NCBI RefSeq assembly: GCF_003859795.1
Contig: NZ_RQYI01000005.1
Location: 1-64,000, forward strand
Direction: 5' to 3'
Length of the DNA: 64,000 nt
Origin: Alloprevotella sp. OH1205_COT-284
GTDB taxonomy: Bacteria > Bacteroidota > Bacteroidia > Bacteroidales > Bacteroidaceae
The notes beneath the pieces were generated by a model, which was not told the origin of the DNA, searched no databases, and worked only from the letters and a program-made list of their open reading frames with translations. This document shows positions 61,837-64,000 of the stretch, in pieces (the stretch's first letter is position 1; each line of letters starts with the position of its first letter). Both the position numbers and the translations under genes were made by a program.

Positions 61837-64000
61837 TTAAGGTAATGAATATCTTCGTACAAGCGTTGTTTGTGCATTCGACACACGGATAAGATAAATT
61901 CCCCCTGCTTCAAATGTATGCGAATGTCTCCCCTGTGCATTGATAGAAGAAAATACGATACGTTTACCTGATGCATCAAAGACTTCCACATTGGCGTGTT
62001 CTTCTCCATAATTAAGGATATTCAAGGTACGATGCTTATCTATACGAATATCAAACGCTTCTAACTGACCTTCATCCGTAGTTGAGGTTATCTTTTTACG
62101 CAGAGCAAAACGATTAGGACGATCATAATTATTGGCCGTGAAGCGATAAGTCTCTCCATTGGCGATAGGAGTAGTAGCTCCTGTTAAATGATCTACAAGA
62201 TAATATTGGCGTCCTTCGGGAATTTCATTCAGCCTAAATCGTAAAAGATAATTCTTTGCTTCATCTCCGGGGATAAATCCTATTTCAGTATCTTTTATTT
62301 GAGAATCAGAAGAAACTTGATAGTTTTTATCTTGAAGTGCATACAACTGAGCAGCCCCGGCAACAAAGAGTTTCTCTCCATCATAACCGGAATCATATCC
62401 GGAGGTAGTTCCTTCAGCTTCCACAATCCATAGCTTATCAGCTGTTTCCTCACTCTCAACATCAATCATGATGGAGGGGAATGTACGGCTCTGGTTACGA
62501 TTTTCTGTTGTACTATTCTGTAAATCCTCCCTTTTATAGGTCAAAGATCCTATACCGGTTGCTTTCACCATAAAAGCAGACATAGAAGGGATTTCTTTAG
62601 GCATTTCAGGTAGATGACCAACTAAATTTATTGGTACGACATGCGTATATTGGCCACGCGAAGAACCAAAAGTAGAATGTCCATTATTCGTTTTCCAATC
62701 CTCACGACTACCAGTATTAAAGAGGTAGATTTCTTTCGCCACCGCACCAGTAAACTTTATCTCTGAGATTTTCATTGCTGCTGTATAAGGATTGGCAAAG
62801 ATATTCATGTCATTATAATTGACTGGCTGTGTTTCTCCATTTGCACTAAATGTGACCTCATTATCTAAGAAGAGATTACCATAAAAACGATGAGTGGTTG
62901 GAGCAGGTTGAGTTATTTGATAAGCTATTTTAGGAGTTAAAAATTCAGTAGCAGAAGCAAGCTCCTCCCATTTCTCATCAAAATCATTATTTTTGGTACG
63001 ATTATATTTTCTTATCCACGTACCGGAAGCCAATTTATCGGCAGAAAATCCTAATACAGGAACTCCAAAATATTGCCAAGAAGCCTCTTGTTTCTTTCTA
63101 TTTCCATCAGAAGATTTTGCATATAGCTCAACAACAGCCTTGAAATCAGAGATATTTTTATCTAATATCAATGTACCATTGGGTTTTCCTGCTTCTGCTT
63201 TAATAATCGTTCGATAAGCCAAATCTGCCTGTCCTGCATAAGGTCCTTCTGTAACACCTCCTAAATTTGCCGAACCTTCCATATATAAAGAGGTACCCGG
63301 CTTTACCACCAAAACTTTCGCCTTTTCACTATGATTGACGTATTGATTGATTTTTCTTTCTGCGTCGGTATGCAAATCACGTATAGCCGAAGATCCAAAA
63401 TTGGCAACTGTTGCAAAGACTACATCTGCTTCACTTTTATCTGCTAAGTTATCAAATTCACCCGGCAATGTCGGGGGTACAAATTTGCCGGTCCAGTTTT
63501 CAGGATTGGCCCATTCATTACTAACATATCCATACCAATAATTGGCATAATTTAATGTAATCGTATTTGTACGATAGAAACGAGTATTTAAGGTTCTACT
63601 TGTTCCGTCTCCCAAAGTATTCGTGCTCAGATGAGCAAAATAAACATCTTTATCCGGAGAAAGGTTTCCAGCAGGTTGTCCTAAGACATCACTAAATCCT
63701 GTTGTATAAGTAGACTGTTCAGCATTACCACGCTCAAAACTTTCAAGCGGGAAGGGAAAAGCTTCTGTTGTCATAGCAGCAAAGATGCGTCTATTCGTAC
63801 CAATACCTCTAATAAAAGTAAACTTTCCGTTTTCTTCTTGGTAATAACTGGGATCAAGCAGTTCATATTTATCCGTCGCGGCATCTTTCTCTATATACCA
63901 ACGAAAAGTAGTCTGTTTTTGTGCACCGGAAATACCAATAGCCAACAACTGAGAGCTCAAATCTATTTGTTCTCTAAGCCCATAATTATCTTTGGGAAGT
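61837..64000 (-). CDS. T9SS-exported surface protein, N-terminus outside the window
   Basis: The frame is open to the window edge at 64000, so at least 721 residues are seen and the start is missing; the apparent first codon at 63960 is an internal TTG. The body is beta-rich with LSTNTLGDGTSRTLN, ANPENWTGKFVPP, WQYFGVPVLGF and NIFANPYTAAMKIS, the style of large Bacteroidales adhesins. The last ~75 residues form a T9SS type A sorting domain: LNILNYGEEHANVEVFDASGK split, GRHSHTFEAGGIYLIRVS, VRRYSLP. It should be exported across the outer membrane, cut and anchored. Confidence 0.8.
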   Translation of the reverse strand, partial: LPKDNYGLREQIDLSSQLLAIGISGAQKQTTFRWYIEKDAATDKYELLDPSYYQEENGKFTFIRGIGTNRRIFAAMTTEAFPFPLESFERGNAEQSTYTTGFSDVLGQPAGNLSPDKDVYFAHLSTNTLGDGTSRTLNTRFYRTNTITLNYANYWYGYVSNEWANPENWTGKFVPPTLPGEFDNLADKSEADVVFATVANFGSSAIRDLHTDAERKINQYVNHSEKAKVLVVKPGTSLYMEGSANLGGVTEGPYAGQADLAYRTIIKAEAGKPNGTLILDKNISDFKAVVELYAKSSDGNRKKQEASWQYFGVPVLGFSADKLASGTWIRKYNRTKNNDFDEKWEELASATEFLTPKIAYQITQPAPTTHRFYGNLFLDNEVTFSANGETQPVNYNDMNIFANPYTAAMKISEIKFTGAVAKEIYLFNTGSREDWKTNNGHSTFGSSRGQYTHVVPINLVGHLPEMPKEIPSMSAFMVKATGIGSLTYKREDLQNSTTENRNQSRTFPSIMIDVESEETADKLWIVEAEGTTSGYDSGYDGEKLFVAGAAQLYALQDKNYQVSSDSQIKDTEIGFIPGDEAKNYLLRFRLNEIPEGRQYYLVDHLTGATTPIANGETYRFTANNYDRPNRFALRKKITSTTDEGQLEAFDIRIDKHRTLNILNYGEEHANVEVFDASGKRIVFSSINAQGRHSHTFEAGGIYLIRVSNAQTTLVRRYSLP

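Noticed and set aside
63958-63960. Start codon of the T9SS cargo gene at 63960
   Set aside because: The codon is TTG and the same frame stays open to the end of the window, so the gene continues outside.

Overview
The window is chromosomal DNA from a member of the Bacteroidales, probably a lineage with a type IX secretion system (T9SS). The evidence is Bacteroidetes-type promoters (TTTG, 19-21 bp, TAnnTTTG) before many genes, an 11-subunit complex I operon with fused NuoCD and no NuoEFG, a two-gene glycine dehydrogenase, a Porin_O_P porin, a GH92 mannosidase, and a surface protein ending in a T9SS sorting domain. I cannot name the genus.

Layout: 0.35-11.1 kb, the nuo operon (A, B, CD, H, I, J, K, L, M, N), ending in a 26-codon signal-peptide micro-ORF and a terminator. 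11.4-13.9 kb (-), a coupled operon of a DbpA-like RNA helicase, a DMP19-like protein and SmpB. 14.9-24.3 kb (-), EF-P, then a long gene string read as GT2, RadC, SufT/PaaD-like, ComF, LpxH, ABC exporter pair, MscS-like channel. 24.8-27.7 kb (-), L34, TrpS, MATE. 27.8-31.1 kb, PhnP-like hydrolase, Porin_O_P, ROK glucokinase. 31.4-32.8 kb, a DJ-1/PfpI gene between inverted 15-bp repeats and a tRNA-Leu/tRNA-Gly pair. 33.8-38.5 kb, NadC, C69 dipeptidase, RelA-type synthetase. 38.8-43.6 kb, pyruvate phosphate dikinase and FadL. 43.8-50.8 kb (-), a complete glycine-cleavage operon with lipoate ligase and dihydrolipoyl dehydrogenase. 51.9-56.5 kb, an orphan HsdR-N domain protein, then a PNGase F-like enzyme next to a GH92 alpha-mannosidase. 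57.0-64.0 kb (-), a visibly AT-richer surface-protein locus: a peroxidase-fold protein without its catalytic Cys, an SprB-like Cys-rich protein, two paralogous small secreted proteins and the C-terminal part of a T9SS cargo.

The least explained structure is non-coding. Three copies of a ~475-bp element lie at 14.17-14.64 kb (+), 32.95-33.43 kb (-) and 51.21-51.69 kb (+). They share inverted arms, an internal hairpin followed by a T-run with at least one compensatory base-pair change, and a 3' core TAACGAGTAG. The same core appears in two arrays with an exact 21-bp period (84-146 and 24588-24692). I think this is a dispersed element that may encode a structured RNA.

Functionally the window combines respiration (complex I), amino-acid catabolism (glycine cleavage feeding lipoate-dependent chemistry, PEP/pyruvate interconversion) and use of host glycoproteins (amidase removal of N-glycans followed by mannose trimming), consistent with a host-associated anaerobe.
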